A DNA stretch of 64,000 nt from DATFVJ01 sp963820395 (GCA_963820395.1 CAWGAE010000025.1:191490-255489); one strand, 5' to 3'; counted from the stretch's first letter, positions 18,284-27,178 are shown. The notes: generated by a model from the sequence alone, not told the origin. Numbers and translations: made by a program.

Positions 18284-20007
18284 CCTCGATCCACCGCGTA
18301 AATAGGGTTCTGCCGGGCGCGCCGACGCGAAAGGTGCCCTCTGAACTGGGACGATGGGAGTTGCTAACACTTCCATTCCCCAGATGGAGAGGACACCTCG
18401 CAAGTGCGATTGTTGCACGGGCTGGCGAAGATTCACGCATCGTTTGATGACCCGAATCTCGTGTCACGGGCGGGCCTGGTCCCGGTGAGGGCCCTGGCGC
18501 AGCGGGCCGGCCTTGCCGCGCTGGCCGGCGAGCATGTGGCCATCGCTGGCCGGTGCGGGGTGAATGCGCACCTGAAAGTGCCGTGCCTGGTCGCCGGGAT
18601 GGTCGCCGGGGCGGACAGCATCGACGACATGGACCTGCTGCGGCATGGCGCGATGCCGGCGCTGTTTGGCGGGATCCGGGCACCGTCCACGCTGGGGTCG
18701 TTCCTGCGCTCGTTCTCCTGGGGGAACGCCCGGCAGGCGGAGAAGGTGAGCCGGCTGCTGCTGGCGGACCTGGCCCGCCGCACGCCGTTGCTGCCCGGCA
18801 AGGACGTGGTGGCGTTCGTGGATATCGACTCGATGCAAAAACGTGTCTACGGCCGCAAGAAGCAGGGCGCGGCGTTCGGCCATACCAAGATCCAGGGCAA
18901 GAGCCTGCTGGTGCGGGGGCTGAACGCGCTGACCGCCACGATCAGCACGCCGCTGGCTGCGCCGGTGATCGCCGCCACCAGGCTCCGCGGCGGCAACGCG
19001 GGCTCGGCCCGGGGCGCCGCGTCCTTCGCCACCGAATCGGTCACTACCGCCCGCGCCACCGGATGCGCCGGGACGCTCGTGGTGCGGGCCGACTCGGCGT
19101 TCTACTCCGCGGCGTTCACCGGCGCGGTCCGCCGGGCCGGGGCGTGCTTTTCGGTCACGGCGAAGATGGACCCGGCCGTCAAGGCGGCGATCGCCGCCAT
19201 CGGCGAGGATGCCTGGACCCCAATCAGATATCCGCGGGCGATCTGGGACGACCAGCTGCGCTGCTGGGTGCCGGACGCCGAGGTGGCCGAGGCGCACTAC
19301 ACCGCCTTCACCTCGAAGAAGGGGCAGGCCATCACCGCCCGGCTGATCGTCCGCCGGGTCAAAGACCTCAACCGCACGGCCGCCCAGGGCCAGGACGAGA
19401 TGTTCCCCGTCTGGCGCTACCACGCCGTGTTCACCGACTCCCCGTTCGCGACCATCCAGGCCGAAGAGCACCACCGCGACCACGCCCAGGTCGAACAGCT
19501 GTTCGCCGACTGGACCGACGGGCCCCTCGCGCACCTGCCATCAGGCTCGTTTCCCGCGAACGCGACCTGGCTCGCCTGCGCCGCCATCGCGCACAACGTG
19601 CTGCGCGCCGCCGGATCCCTGGCCAGCCTCGCCTACGCCAAGGCCCGCGGCGCCACGTTGCGCCGCGACCTCATCAACGTCGCCGCCCGGACCGCCCGCC
19701 ACGGCCGCGGCGAGATCACCCTGCACCTGCCCGAAGGCTGGCACCGCGAGCAGCACTGGATGAGCCTCTTCGAGGCCGCCTGCGGCCCGCCCGCCCACGC
19801 GGCCTGACCAGCCCAGACACAGTCACGCATTCCCACGGCCCAGCGGCCACCCGGCGAACTGCCAGCCAAGATCCCCGATCAGAAACCGTGGACAAGCCGC
19901 AGAAAGGTGAGCGGCGAGAAAACCACGTCCCCTGCCATCCTCAAGATCACGTCCACTGGGCCATTGCCCCGCAACGCGATCATCTGAATTCGGGCGGTGG
20001 ATTGAGG
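18284..20007 (+). mobile_element. IS1380-family element, complete
   Basis: Terminal inverted repeats CCTCGATCCACCGC (left) and CCTCAATCCACCGC (right, reverse complement) differ at one base. The element is flanked by a 5-bp duplication CTAAG (18279-18283 and 20008-20012). Length 1724 bp with one transposase, usual for the family. The insertion sits on the stop codon of the acyl-CoA synthetase. Confidence 0.88.
18404..19807 (+). CDS. IS1380 family transposase
   Basis: 467 aa DDE transposase. Recognisable segments: VPCLVAGMVAGADSIDDMDL, the first catalytic Asp in VVAFVDIDSMQKRVYG, the second in VVRADSAFYS, and the C-terminal AEEHHRDHAQVEQLFADWTD with the Glu. Full length and open, so probably functional. 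A purine-rich GGAGAGGA lies ~12 nt upstream of the GTG start. Confidence 0.9.
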   Translation: MRLLHGLAKIHASFDDPNLVSRAGLVPVRALAQRAGLAALAGEHVAIAGRCGVNAHLKVPCLVAGMVAGADSIDDMDLLRHGAMPALFGGIRAPSTLGSFLRSFSWGNARQAEKVSRLLLADLARRTPLLPGKDVVAFVDIDSMQKRVYGRKKQGAAFGHTKIQGKSLLVRGLNALTATISTPLAAPVIAATRLRGGNAGSARGAASFATESVTTARATGCAGTLVVRADSAFYSAAFTGAVRRAGACFSVTAKMDPAVKAAIAAIGEDAWTPIRYPRAIWDDQLRCWVPDAEVAEAHYTAFTSKKGQAITARLIVRRVKDLNRTAAQGQDEMFPVWRYHAVFTDSPFATIQAEEHHRDHAQVEQLFADWTDGPLAHLPSGSFPANATWLACAAIAHNVLRAAGSLASLAYAKARGATLRRDLINVAARTARHGRGEITLHLPEGWHREQHWMSLFEAACGPPAHAA

Positions 20008-20012
20008 CTAAG

Positions 20013-21323
20013 GGCTCACCGAGAATTAACTTCCCGTGATGCCGGGAGTGTCGGCAGCGGGGCGGGGAAGAGGGTGTAGTTCCACTCGCCGTGGAAGTCG
20101 TGGCGTCTGATCGAGTTTTGCTCCAGGGCCTTCATCTCCTTGTCGGAGATCTTGATGCCCTTCTGGTAGATGCCGGTGTCCAGGGCGGCCTGGACGGTCA
20201 GCCCGGTCTTGGTTGTGGTCGCGGCGATCGTCTCGACGATGACTTCGTGGCTGGTCAGCGGCCTGCCGCGCCAGTTCATGGAGATCTGGGCGAAGAGCCG
20301 GTGCTCGATCCGGTTCCATTTCGAGGTCCCCGGCGGGAAGTGGGACACGCTGATCTGCAGGCCGAGTTGTTGCGCGAGCCTGGCCAGTTCCACCTTCCAC
20401 AGCCGCAGCCGGCTGCCGTTGGAGCCGCCCGCGTCAGCGGTGATGAGCAGCCTGGTGGCGTGCGGGTAGGCGGCCTTGCCGATGTTCTCCCACCAGCGGC
20501 GGATCGACTCGACCGCGAAAGCACCGGTGTCGGCGTCGGTGCCGACGTTCACCCAGCCGGCGTTGGCTGTCATGTCATAGACGCCGTAGGGGACAGCGCG
20601 GCCCAGTTCGCCCTTGAAGTCGTGCACCTGCACCCGTTCAGGCTGGCCGCCCGGATGCCATTCCTTCCCGCCGTTCCGGTAGTTGCCGACCAGCTCTTTC
20701 TTCTTGGTGTCCACGCTGATCACCGGCTCGCCGGCCGCCTGGAACGCCCGCACCAGCGTGTTGATGAGCCGGAACTGGCCGTCCCGGTCCGGGTGCTGGC
20801 GGCCCTCCACCGTCTTGGCGTTGCCCTGCAGGCTGTAGCCGTCCTCTTTCAGCAGCCGCCCGACAGTGTCAGCAGACACCCGATGGCCCGCGGACGCCAG
20901 CTCGCCAGCCAGCTTCTCCGTCGACTTGGTCGTCCACCGCAGCGGCGACTCCGGGTCACCGCGGGTGGCCGGATCCACCAGCCGGCTGAACGCCGGCACC
21001 AGCCCCGCATCCACCTCGGCCCTTGGCCGCCCAGCCCCGCCCCGCCGAACCCGGCCATCCGGTTCAATGCCCCGCTCCAGTTCCCGGGCTCCCCGGCCCA
21101 CCGTGTCCGGATGAACCCCGGCCAACACCGCCACCCGCTTGATCCCGCCCCGGCCCAGCGACCGCGCCTGCGCCCCCAGCAGCAGCCGCCACTGCAGCTC
21201 GTTCAGATGGGGGCGCACCTCCGCGAGCATCTCCGAGAACCGCTCCTCATCCACCACCAGTTGTCCCATACCACAACCGTAGGCAACCATCTCGCACAAA
21301 CATAGTTAATTTAGCGGAGGATG
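20013..21323 (-). mobile_element. ISAzo13-family element
   Basis: Delimited by weak inverted ends sharing the core AATTAACT (20033-20040 region and, inverted, 21304-21312) and by CTAAG on both sides (20008-20012 and 21324-21328). The left CTAAG is also the right duplication of the neighbouring IS1380. Exact tips are uncertain by several bases because the outer terminal repeats are poorly matched. Confidence 0.6.
20016..21299 (-). CDS. ISAzo13 family transposase
   Basis: 427 aa. An N-terminal helix-turn-helix region (GGIKRVAVLAGVHPDTVGRG) is followed by the DDE domain: VISVDTKKKELVGNY, LLITADAGGSNGSR and the acidic region around SKWNRIEHRLFAQIS, the recognisable ISAzo13/Rhodopirellula-type transposase pattern. 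Open throughout and probably functional. GTG start is the furthest upstream; an in-frame start giving MGQLVVDEERFSEML would also fit. Confidence 0.88.
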   Translation of the reverse strand: MCEMVAYGCGMGQLVVDEERFSEMLAEVRPHLNELQWRLLLGAQARSLGRGGIKRVAVLAGVHPDTVGRGARELERGIEPDGRVRRGGAGRPRAEVDAGLVPAFSRLVDPATRGDPESPLRWTTKSTEKLAGELASAGHRVSADTVGRLLKEDGYSLQGNAKTVEGRQHPDRDGQFRLINTLVRAFQAAGEPVISVDTKKKELVGNYRNGGKEWHPGGQPERVQVHDFKGELGRAVPYGVYDMTANAGWVNVGTDADTGAFAVESIRRWWENIGKAAYPHATRLLITADAGGSNGSRLRLWKVELARLAQQLGLQISVSHFPPGTSKWNRIEHRLFAQISMNWRGRPLTSHEVIVETIAATTTKTGLTVQAALDTGIYQKGIKISDKEMKALEQNSIRRHDFHGEWNYTLFPAPLPTLPASREVNSR

Positions 21324-21453
21324 CTAAGCCCATGCGTGATCGGCTCGTCAGGCCAGTACCACGCGCGCGGCGCCGCGAGCCAGGCGTACCACCTTTGCGC
21401 GCTGGAGTGCCGGGCGTCCTGGTGGTCTGAACGGTGCCCTGATAGGCCGCTGG

Positions 21454-21898
21454 CTATGTTTTGGGCGCTGTGCCGGTGATTGCCTCTTCTACCCGGGTGC
21501 AGATCGCGGGTGCGGGTGCGGCGCCTGTCTGGCGGGAGATTATCTGTCCGTGGTTGATCAGCAGCGGGGTGGGCACCGCGTGCACCGCGAACCGCTGGCT
21601 GAGTCTGGGTGCGCGGTCGACGTCGACTTTGACCAGCTTGAGGTGGCCTGCCAGCTGGGTGGCGACCTGCTCGAGGGCTGGGCTGATCTTCCGGCAGGCC
21701 ACCCGCACCAGGTGGCCCACCGGTCGACCACGACGGGTATGGCGGCATTTTCGGCGATCTCGGTGAAGTCGCCGTCGGTCGCGTCGGTGATCCATAGGAG
21801 CGGCGTGACGCAGTTGCCGTAGCGTGGGCTGCCCGCGGCGGCTGCGGGCACCCGGTTCTTGCGGCCGTAGCGGGCACATGCAACGGCTTTTGAGGTTA
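21454..21898 (-). pseudogene. Thioredoxin (zinc-finger type) pseudogene
   Basis: One frame reads RKNRVPAAAAGSPRYGNC and ITDATDGDFTEIAENAAIPV, then VDRWATWCG. The next frame continues RKISPALEQVATQLAGHLKL, KVDVDRAPRLSQRFAVHAVP and ends GTAPKT-stop. A one-base shift splits the WCGPC active site (WCG | C). The N-terminal zinc ribbon typical of TrxA-like proteins in this operon has also lost cysteines (CARYGRKN). Upstream the frame is fused without a stop to the ClpB tail remnant. Expected last gene of the dnaK-clpB-trx operon. Confidence 0.8.
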
Positions 21899-22032
21899 CC
21901 GGCGGGATGCTCCCGGTGGGGGCCCGGTGCCGGATTTGCCGCTCGGTCGCCGGGGCGGTCTGCGTCAGCGGATGGGTGCGCGGCGGTGGGCTGGCGCGCG
22001 GCGCCTGGCGGTGGGTTGCCGGGTTGTCGTAG

Positions 22033-22621
22033 GTGACGGTGATCTCGCCGTCGCGGGCGCTGACGTGGATGATGGCGCCGTCGTGGATGCCGTCGGCGAC
22101 CAGGTCGCTGCGGTATTTCTCCAGCGCCTCGTAGGCCCTCCGGCATCGCCGATGTGACCCGCTGATTACCCCGGATCGCGGTCAGCTCCCGCAGGAACTG
22201 ATCCCTGGTCAGCCCTTCCCCGTCCAGCAGTCGCCCGGCGGCCGTCGCGCTGCCCTCCTTCAGCAGCGCGATGACCAGGTGCTCAACCGAGACGTACTCG
22301 TCCTTGAGCCGCCCGGCCTCACGCTCCGCGCTGGCCAGCAGGTTGCTCAGCCGCTGGGAGACAAAACCTGCCCAGGTGCCGCGCCCGGCCCGCTCACCCC
22401 GGGCGGCGGCGAAGCCCGGCTTCCACCTGACCGCGCAGACGCTCAGCATGGGAGCCCGCCTCCGCGAGCAGACGCGGCACCAGGCCATCCGGCTGATCCA
22501 GCAGCGCCAGCAGCAAATGCTCCCCATCAACCTCCAACCTCGGTATGCCCGAACCGCGCCGCCGTGGCCTGCGCCTCATGCAGCGCCTCCTGAGACTCTG
22601 GGTCAGACGGTTTATGTTCAC
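22033..22621 (-). pseudogene. clpB: ClpB disaggregase pseudogene: N-domain joined to C-terminal tail
   Basis: Starts at a GTG with NINRLTQ and, after one-base shifts, LEVDGEHLLLALLDQPDGLV, then FVSQRLSNLLASAEREAGRL and DEYVSVEHLVIALLKEGSAT, RGNQRVTSAMPEG: the ClpB N-terminal domain. In a third frame YEALEKYRSDLV is followed directly by DGIHDGAIIHVSARDGEITV, which resembles the extreme C-terminus of actinobacterial ClpB. Both AAA+ domains and the middle domain (about 650 residues) are deleted. Two frameshifts add to the damage. Normal operon position after cbpM. Confidence 0.8.
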
Positions 22622-22629
22622 AGCCGACC

Positions 22630-22829
22630 TCATCCGATCGCGAGACGGTCCGCTCCACCCGCCCTCGCGCCCCCGCCCGCCCTGGCGTTTCTGTGTGCTG
22701 TGGCGATTGTGTGCCGTGGTGTTTCCGCGTGCCCCAGCGCCGCCTCGAGTTCGGCGACCCGGTCGAGCAGGTAGGTGATAAGGCCGAGGGAGGCGTAGTT
22801 GATGCTGAACGCGGCGCGCAACCGCTGGA
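22630..22829 (-). pseudogene. CbpM-like chaperone modulator, 3' part (split by IS3)
   Basis: Encodes RLRAAFSINYASLGLITYLL then DRVAELEAALGHAETPRH to a stop. This is the C-terminal part of the MerR/CbpM-type regulator whose 5' part lies at 26990-27178. Joining the two halves at the GGA target duplication gives the continuous reading VARIQRLRAAF. The gene is therefore disrupted by the 4.16-kb IS nest. Confidence 0.85.
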
Positions 22830-22893
22830 TGGGGTGCCCCGAGCTTTCCGGATCAGGATCCATTAGGGTCTTACCGGAAAGGACGGGGAACGG

Positions 22894-23184
22894 GTGACGG
22901 GGAAAAGCAAGAAATATACGCCCGAATTCCGCGAAGAAGCTTCCCGGCTGGTCATTGACGGTTCGCGGCCGGTCGCTGAGGTGGCGCGGAAGATCGGCAT
23001 AAACGAGTCGACGCTCGGCTACTGGGTTAAGGCTTACCGGCGGAAGCATTCGGGGGAAGAGCTGCCGCTGGACATGCCGCACCGGGCGCGGCTGAACGAA
23101 TTGGAACGACGGGTAAAGGAGCTGGAGCAGGAAAATGCGTTCCTGAAAAAAGCAGCGGCGTACTTTGCGAGGGAGCATCGGTGA
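22894..23184 (+). CDS. IS3 family transposase OrfA (copy 1)
   Basis: 96 aa. Helix-turn-helix TSL/InsE-type domain (KKYTPEFREEASRLVIDGSR, VAEVARKIGINESTLGYWVK) followed by a leucine-zipper coil LNELERRVKELEQENAFLKK. Its TGA overlaps the OrfB GTG (GTGA). An A6G run near the 3' end (after the codon for F in AFLKK) could permit -1 frameshifting into OrfB, since the -1 frame is open to the OrfB start. The intact N-terminus differs from copy 2, which lacks one A. Confidence 0.9.
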   Translation: MTGKSKKYTPEFREEASRLVIDGSRPVAEVARKIGINESTLGYWVKAYRRKHSGEELPLDMPHRARLNELERRVKELEQENAFLKKAAAYFAREHR

Positions 23185-23282
23185 GCGAGAAATACGAGCT
23201 TATCGAGGCTGAGTACGCTGACGCATGCGCCACGGATGTGGATAGCGCTCCTACGATCCAGAACATGTGCCGGTGGCTGGGC
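23181..23282 (+). pseudogene. IS3 OrfB copy 1, first fragment
   Basis: First 34 codons (SEKYELIEAEYADACATDVD ... CRWLG), cut by the IS66 element. The reading frame resumes exactly at 24997 after removing the IS66 and one copy of its GGCTGGGC duplication. Confidence 0.9.
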
Positions 23283-24988
23283 GTAGCTGTTCAGCAAGAG
23301 TGAGCTTGTGACCTGCGGGTCTGTGATGGTCTGGGCGACACGCCGTGCGGGTTCTTGATCTCGGGGCTTGCGTGGTGATCAATACGGCAAGTGCCCGAGT
23401 TGTCGCTGCCTCCTGAGCTGCTGGCGTTGCCGTCAGCCGAGCTCGCGGCCCGGCTGGCTGCCGCGCTGGAGGTCAGCGCCCGGCTGCGGGATGTGATCGA
23501 GGCTCAGTGTAAGCAGCTGGAGGCCATGAAGGACCAGCTTGCTGCTGCTATGGCCAGGAACGAGCAGCTGGCCCGGCGGGTTGAGGAGCTGGAGCGCAAG
23601 GCCGGGAAGGATTCCTCGAACTCGGGCAAGCCGCCGTCGAGTGATCCGGTGTGGGACAAGAAGGCGGCCGGGAAGAGCGCGGATCGCTCGATCCGGGAGC
23701 GGGGAACCCGGTCACCGGGTAAGCAGCCCGGCGCTGAGGGCTCGACGATGAAACTGGTCGATGACCCTGACAAGACCTTCTGCTGCCCGCCGGGTGAGTG
23801 CTGCGGGTGCGGCGCGGACCTGGAGGATGAGCCGGTCTGTGCTGAGCGGCGCCATCAGGTGACCGATGCCGCCCCCGCCCCGGCGCCGACGGTGACCGAG
23901 TACCGCGCGCAGGCTAAGCAGTGCCCCGGGTGCGGGACCACCAGCGTCGGGGAGCTGCCCGAGCACGTCAGGGCGCGGGCCAGTTTCGGTCCCGAGACCC
24001 ACGCTCAGGCCGCGAACCTGCTGGCCTGCCATGTCTCTGTCTACCGGTCCACGATCCTGCTCGCACAGATGGCCGGCATCAGGGTCTCCACCGGGTGGAT
24101 GGCCTCGGTGCGCGGCAAGGCCGCCGCGCTGGTGGCCTCCAGCGGGTTCATGGAGCATGTCGCCGCGCTGCTGAAGACCGCCCCGGCGGTGCATGTGGAC
24201 GAGACCCCGGCCCGGGCCGCCGGGGGCACCCGGTACGTGCACCTGGCGTGTACCCGTTACCTCAGCCACCTGCACACCGGCACCCGCTCAGCTGATGACA
24301 TCGACGTCGGCGGGGTACTGCCCGGATACTCGGGGATCATCGTCCGCGACGGGTACGCGGGGTATGCGCACCTGACCGACGCGCTGCACGCCTGGTGCGG
24401 AGTTCACCTGCTGCGCGATCTCAAGGGCCTGTACGACTTCGAGCCCGCCCGGCAGTCCTGGGCCAGGGACATGGCAGGCCTGCTGATCGAGGCCAGGGAC
24501 GCCGCCGCTGCGGCGCGAGCGGCGGGCCAGGCCGCCCTGGAAGCCACCGCGCTGGAGCGACTGCTGGCCCGCTACCGGGAACTGGCCGCCGCCGGGTTGA
24601 CCACCAACCTTTACCGACTCACCGCCACCGCCAAAGACGCCCGCCGCCTGGCCCGCCGCTTCCGCGGTTTCGAAGACCTCATCCTGCGATTTGTCACCCG
24701 CCCCGACCTGGACATCTTCAGCAACAACGAGGCCGAGCGGACCATCCGGCCCATCAAGGTACAAATGCGCAGCTCAGGAGGCTGCTGGCGGACCCTGCAA
24801 GGCCTCGCCGACTTCGCGCTCGTCCAGTCCTACCTGTCTACCGCCACCAAATGGAGCATCGACAAACTCGACGCCCTCCGCGCCCTGTTTACCGGCAGCA
24901 CCTGGATGCCACCCCGACTCGAACCAGACTGACCAGCGCCTCACACAGCAAGATCGCAACAAGCCGCTGACGCTTGCTGATTAGCTAC
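23283..24988 (+). mobile_element. IS66-family element, single-ORF type, complete (copy A)
   Basis: Terminal repeats GTAGCTGTTCAGCAAG and (right, reverse complement) GTAGCTAATCAGCAAG. Flanked by the 8-bp duplication GGCTGGGC (23275-23282 and 24989-24996), the IS66 hallmark. 1706 bp with only the large transposase gene (no tnpA/tnpB accessory genes), as in ISBst12-like members. Confidence 0.93.
23391..24932 (+). CDS. IS66 family transposase (copy A)
   Basis: 513 aa. Order of domains: N-terminal coil (LRDVIEAQCKQLEAMKDQLA), the KDSSNSGKPPSSDP linker, zinc-finger cysteines (CCPPGECCGCGADL and QCPGCGTTS), then the DDE domain with VHVDETPARAAG, IIVRDGYAGYAHL, HAWCGVHLLRDLKG and the C-terminal NNEAERTIRPIKVQMRSSG. 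All catalytic regions are present and the gene is uninterrupted. It is a clear but divergent paralogue of the IS66 transposase at 56578-58119. Confidence 0.93.
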   Translation: MPELSLPPELLALPSAELAARLAAALEVSARLRDVIEAQCKQLEAMKDQLAAAMARNEQLARRVEELERKAGKDSSNSGKPPSSDPVWDKKAAGKSADRSIRERGTRSPGKQPGAEGSTMKLVDDPDKTFCCPPGECCGCGADLEDEPVCAERRHQVTDAAPAPAPTVTEYRAQAKQCPGCGTTSVGELPEHVRARASFGPETHAQAANLLACHVSVYRSTILLAQMAGIRVSTGWMASVRGKAAALVASSGFMEHVAALLKTAPAVHVDETPARAAGGTRYVHLACTRYLSHLHTGTRSADDIDVGGVLPGYSGIIVRDGYAGYAHLTDALHAWCGVHLLRDLKGLYDFEPARQSWARDMAGLLIEARDAAAAARAAGQAALEATALERLLARYRELAAAGLTTNLYRLTATAKDARRLARRFRGFEDLILRFVTRPDLDIFSNNEAERTIRPIKVQMRSSGGCWRTLQGLADFALVQSYLSTATKWSIDKLDALRALFTGSTWMPPRLEPD

Positions 24989-24996
24989 GGCTGGGC

Positions 24997-25653
24997 GTAT
25001 CACCATCAGGATTTTATGAATGGCGGTCTCGGCAGGAATCCGCCGCGGAAGAAAGAAGGAGGCAGCTCAGGCTCCTGATCACCAAGATCTTCGAGGACGC
25101 CGACGGCACCTACGGGTACCGCAGGGTGCACGCCCAGCTGGAGCGCTGGGATGTCCCATGCGGCCCGGAGCTGGTCCGCAAGCTCATGCGCGAGCTGGGC
25201 CTGGAGCCATGCCAGCCGAGGCCGTGGCGGCACAGCCTGACCGAGGGCGGCCCGGCCGGGCCGATCCCGGACCTGGTCGGCCGCGACTTCACCGCGCAGG
25301 TACCGGGCGAGAAAATGGTCGGTGACATCATCTATATCGCAACGTGGCAGGGATGGCTTTTCCTCGCCACGGTGATCGACTGCGCCAGCCGGAAAGTGGT
25401 TGGCTGGGCGATGGACGATAATTACAAGACACCGCTGATCTCCGCGGCTATCGAGATGGCCGCCCGTAATCTCAGCCTTCCGGAGGGAGCCATATTCCAC
25501 TCAGACCGCGGGAGTAACTATACTTCTGCCGAGTTTGCAGGGGTGCTCGAGAGCCTCGGGATACGGCAGTCCGTCGGCCGTACCGGGATCTGCTATGACA
25601 ATGCTCTCGCGGAATCGTTCAACGGCGCACTGAAAGTTGAGCGTGTGCACCGC
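24997..25653 (+). pseudogene. IS3 OrfB copy 1, middle fragment
   Basis: Carries the first part of the rve integrase core: VGDIIYIATWQGWLFLATVI, DCASRKVVGWAMDD, FHSDRGSNYTSAEF. The residue after the first Asp is Ile where copy 2 has Thr. It is cut after the codons for VERVHR by the IS30 element. Confidence 0.9.
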
Positions 25654-26791
25654 TTGATCACAAGGGGTGAAGGCAATCGGGCTATTCGGGAGAGCGGGAT
25701 CTTCCCGGAGGTACCGATGTCTTCCTGTCGGTGATCTTCTTTGCTGAGATTCTCGGCGGACCCGATGATTGTGGAGGGGTCCGTGGGGGAACAGCGTCGG
25801 CCGTTGACGCTTGAAGATCGTGAGGAGATATCGCGCTGTCTGGCGGTCCGCCTGACGAACAAGGAGATTGCGGCCCATATCGAGCGTAACGAGTCGGTGG
25901 TATGCCGGGAGATCTCCCGTAATGGCGGCCGGGAGAAGTACCGGGCGCACCGGGCGCAGTCGCGGGCGGAAAAGGAGCGATGCCGCCCAAAAGCCAGGAA
26001 GATGGACGCTGATCCGGTGCTGCGCTGCCATGTGGTGTCCGGTTTGCGCAGCGGCTTCTCCCCGGATCAGGTGGCGGGCCGGTTGAAGTACGACCGGGCC
26101 TGCGGGCAGGCTGGGGAGGTGGTGTCGCACGAGGCGATTTACACCTGGATATACGCGTTGCCGAAGGGCGAGCTGTCCCGCCTGGGCGTCGAGCTGCGTT
26201 CCGGCCGTGAGCAGCGCAAGCCGCGCGGGCGGGCAAAGACGCCTGGCGCCCGGATTGTGGGGATGCGCTCGATCGAGGACCGTCCCGGCGAGGTCGCCGA
26301 TCGCCAGGTGCCCGGGCATTGGGAGGGTGATCTCATTGTGGGGAAGAACGGGGCAACGGCGGCCGGGACCCTGGTCGAGCGCACGAGCCGGTTCACCGCG
26401 ATCGTCCCGCTTCCGTTCGGCCGCACCGCCGACCGGGTGCGCTCGGCCCTGATCGATCAGGTCACGGATCTGCCGGCGCAGCTGGTGAAGTCGATCACCT
26501 GGGATCAGGGGTCAGAGATGGCCGATCATGCCGCCTTCTCCCTCGCCACCAAGATCGATGTCTATTTCGCCCACCCGCATTCACCGTGGGAACGGGGCAC
26601 GAACGAGAACACGAACGGGCTCATCCGGGAATACATCCCGAAAGGGACGCCGGTCCCTTCCGATCCTGGGTTCTTGAATTCCGTGTCTCACTCACTAAAC
26701 ATCCGCCCGAGGCGTATACTTGGCTACAGAACGCCAGCCGAAGTGTTCGTCGAGATGCTTAGCGAATTTGCTTCCACCGGTTGACACCGCC
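25654..26791 (+). mobile_element. IS30-family element, complete
   Basis: Interrupts orfB of the IS3 element. Left end TTGATCACAAGGGGTGAAGG, right end ACCGGTTGACACCGCC; the ends are imperfect inverted repeats around GGTGAAGGCAA / GGTGGAAGCAA. CCGC is present on both sides (25650-25653 and 26792-26795), so the duplication is up to 4 bp; the exact tips are uncertain by 1-2 bases. Removing it plus one CCGC restores the copy-2 sequence exactly. Confidence 0.88.
25741..26784 (+). CDS. IS30 family transposase
   Basis: 347 aa. N-terminal HTH (RLTNKEIAAHIERNESVVCR), then the rve/DDE core with GHWEGDLIVGKNG (Asp), SITWDQGSEMADHAAFS (Asp) and SPWERGTNENTNGLIREYIP (Glu). Complete and open, probably active. 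A shorter start at the GTG for VGEQRRPLTLEDR would also fit family length. Confidence 0.92.
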   Translation: MLRFSADPMIVEGSVGEQRRPLTLEDREEISRCLAVRLTNKEIAAHIERNESVVCREISRNGGREKYRAHRAQSRAEKERCRPKARKMDADPVLRCHVVSGLRSGFSPDQVAGRLKYDRACGQAGEVVSHEAIYTWIYALPKGELSRLGVELRSGREQRKPRGRAKTPGARIVGMRSIEDRPGEVADRQVPGHWEGDLIVGKNGATAAGTLVERTSRFTAIVPLPFGRTADRVRSALIDQVTDLPAQLVKSITWDQGSEMADHAAFSLATKIDVYFAHPHSPWERGTNENTNGLIREYIPKGTPVPSDPGFLNSVSHSLNIRPRRILGYRTPAEVFVEMLSEFASTG

Positions 26792-26945
26792 CCGCACTAT
26801 GTACCCGACACGGCGGAAGGCCCGGGAGGACATTGCACGGTACATCGAGATCCGCTACAATCGGAACCGTCTCCACTCAGGACTTGGATACCGGACCCCG
26901 CAAGAGGTGCTGGACCAGTACCTGAGCAATCAGGCGGCAGCATAA
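26792..26945 (+). pseudogene. IS3 OrfB copy 1, last fragment
   Basis: Encodes the C-terminal TMYPTRRKAREDIARYIEIR and HSGLGYRTPQEVLDQYLSNQ ending AAA-stop. Identical in protein sequence to the end of copy 2. Confidence 0.9.
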
Positions 26946-26989
26946 AAATAGCTCAAGAAATGCCTGTCCGGAAAACGCGGGGCAGCCCA

Positions 26990-27178
26990 GGATGCGTGCC
27001 ACTGCGGCCGGCTGGCGCGGCCGGAACCACATGCGCCCGCCGCGTCCTGGTCCGGCTCGAGCAGCCCGAGCGCGACCAGCCGGCCGACCATGCCAGGGTG
27101 CATGCCAGCCGCGCGGGCGAACGACTCGAGGTCCAGCCGCGCCACTGGCGGCCGGACCCAGACGATGGCGTGGGTCAC
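26990..27178 (-). pseudogene. CbpM-like chaperone modulator, 5' part (split by IS3)
   Basis: Begins at a GTG overlapping the dnaJ stop (GTGA). Reads DLESFARAAGMHPGMVGRLV then ALGLLEPDQD, the MerR/CbpM HTH. A one-base shift then moves to the frame giving MWFRPRQPAAVARI, which joins to the 3' part at 22829. CbpM-type proteins bind DnaJ-family cochaperones and tune DnaK. It was therefore damaged twice: a frameshift and the IS nest. Confidence 0.82.

Larger units (their letters stand above)
22830..26989 (+). mobile_element. IS3-family element (copy 1) carrying nested IS66 and IS30
   Basis: Ends begin TGGGGTGCCCCGAG and (right, reverse complement) TGGGCTGCCCCGCG, then both run into TTTCCGGA: good terminal repeats with the 5'-TG of IS3 elements. 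Flanked by a 3-bp duplication GGA (22827-22829 and 26990-26992). Without the two passengers it matches the 1303-bp copy at 40345-41647 almost base for base. orfA is intact; orfB is cut twice. Confidence 0.93.
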
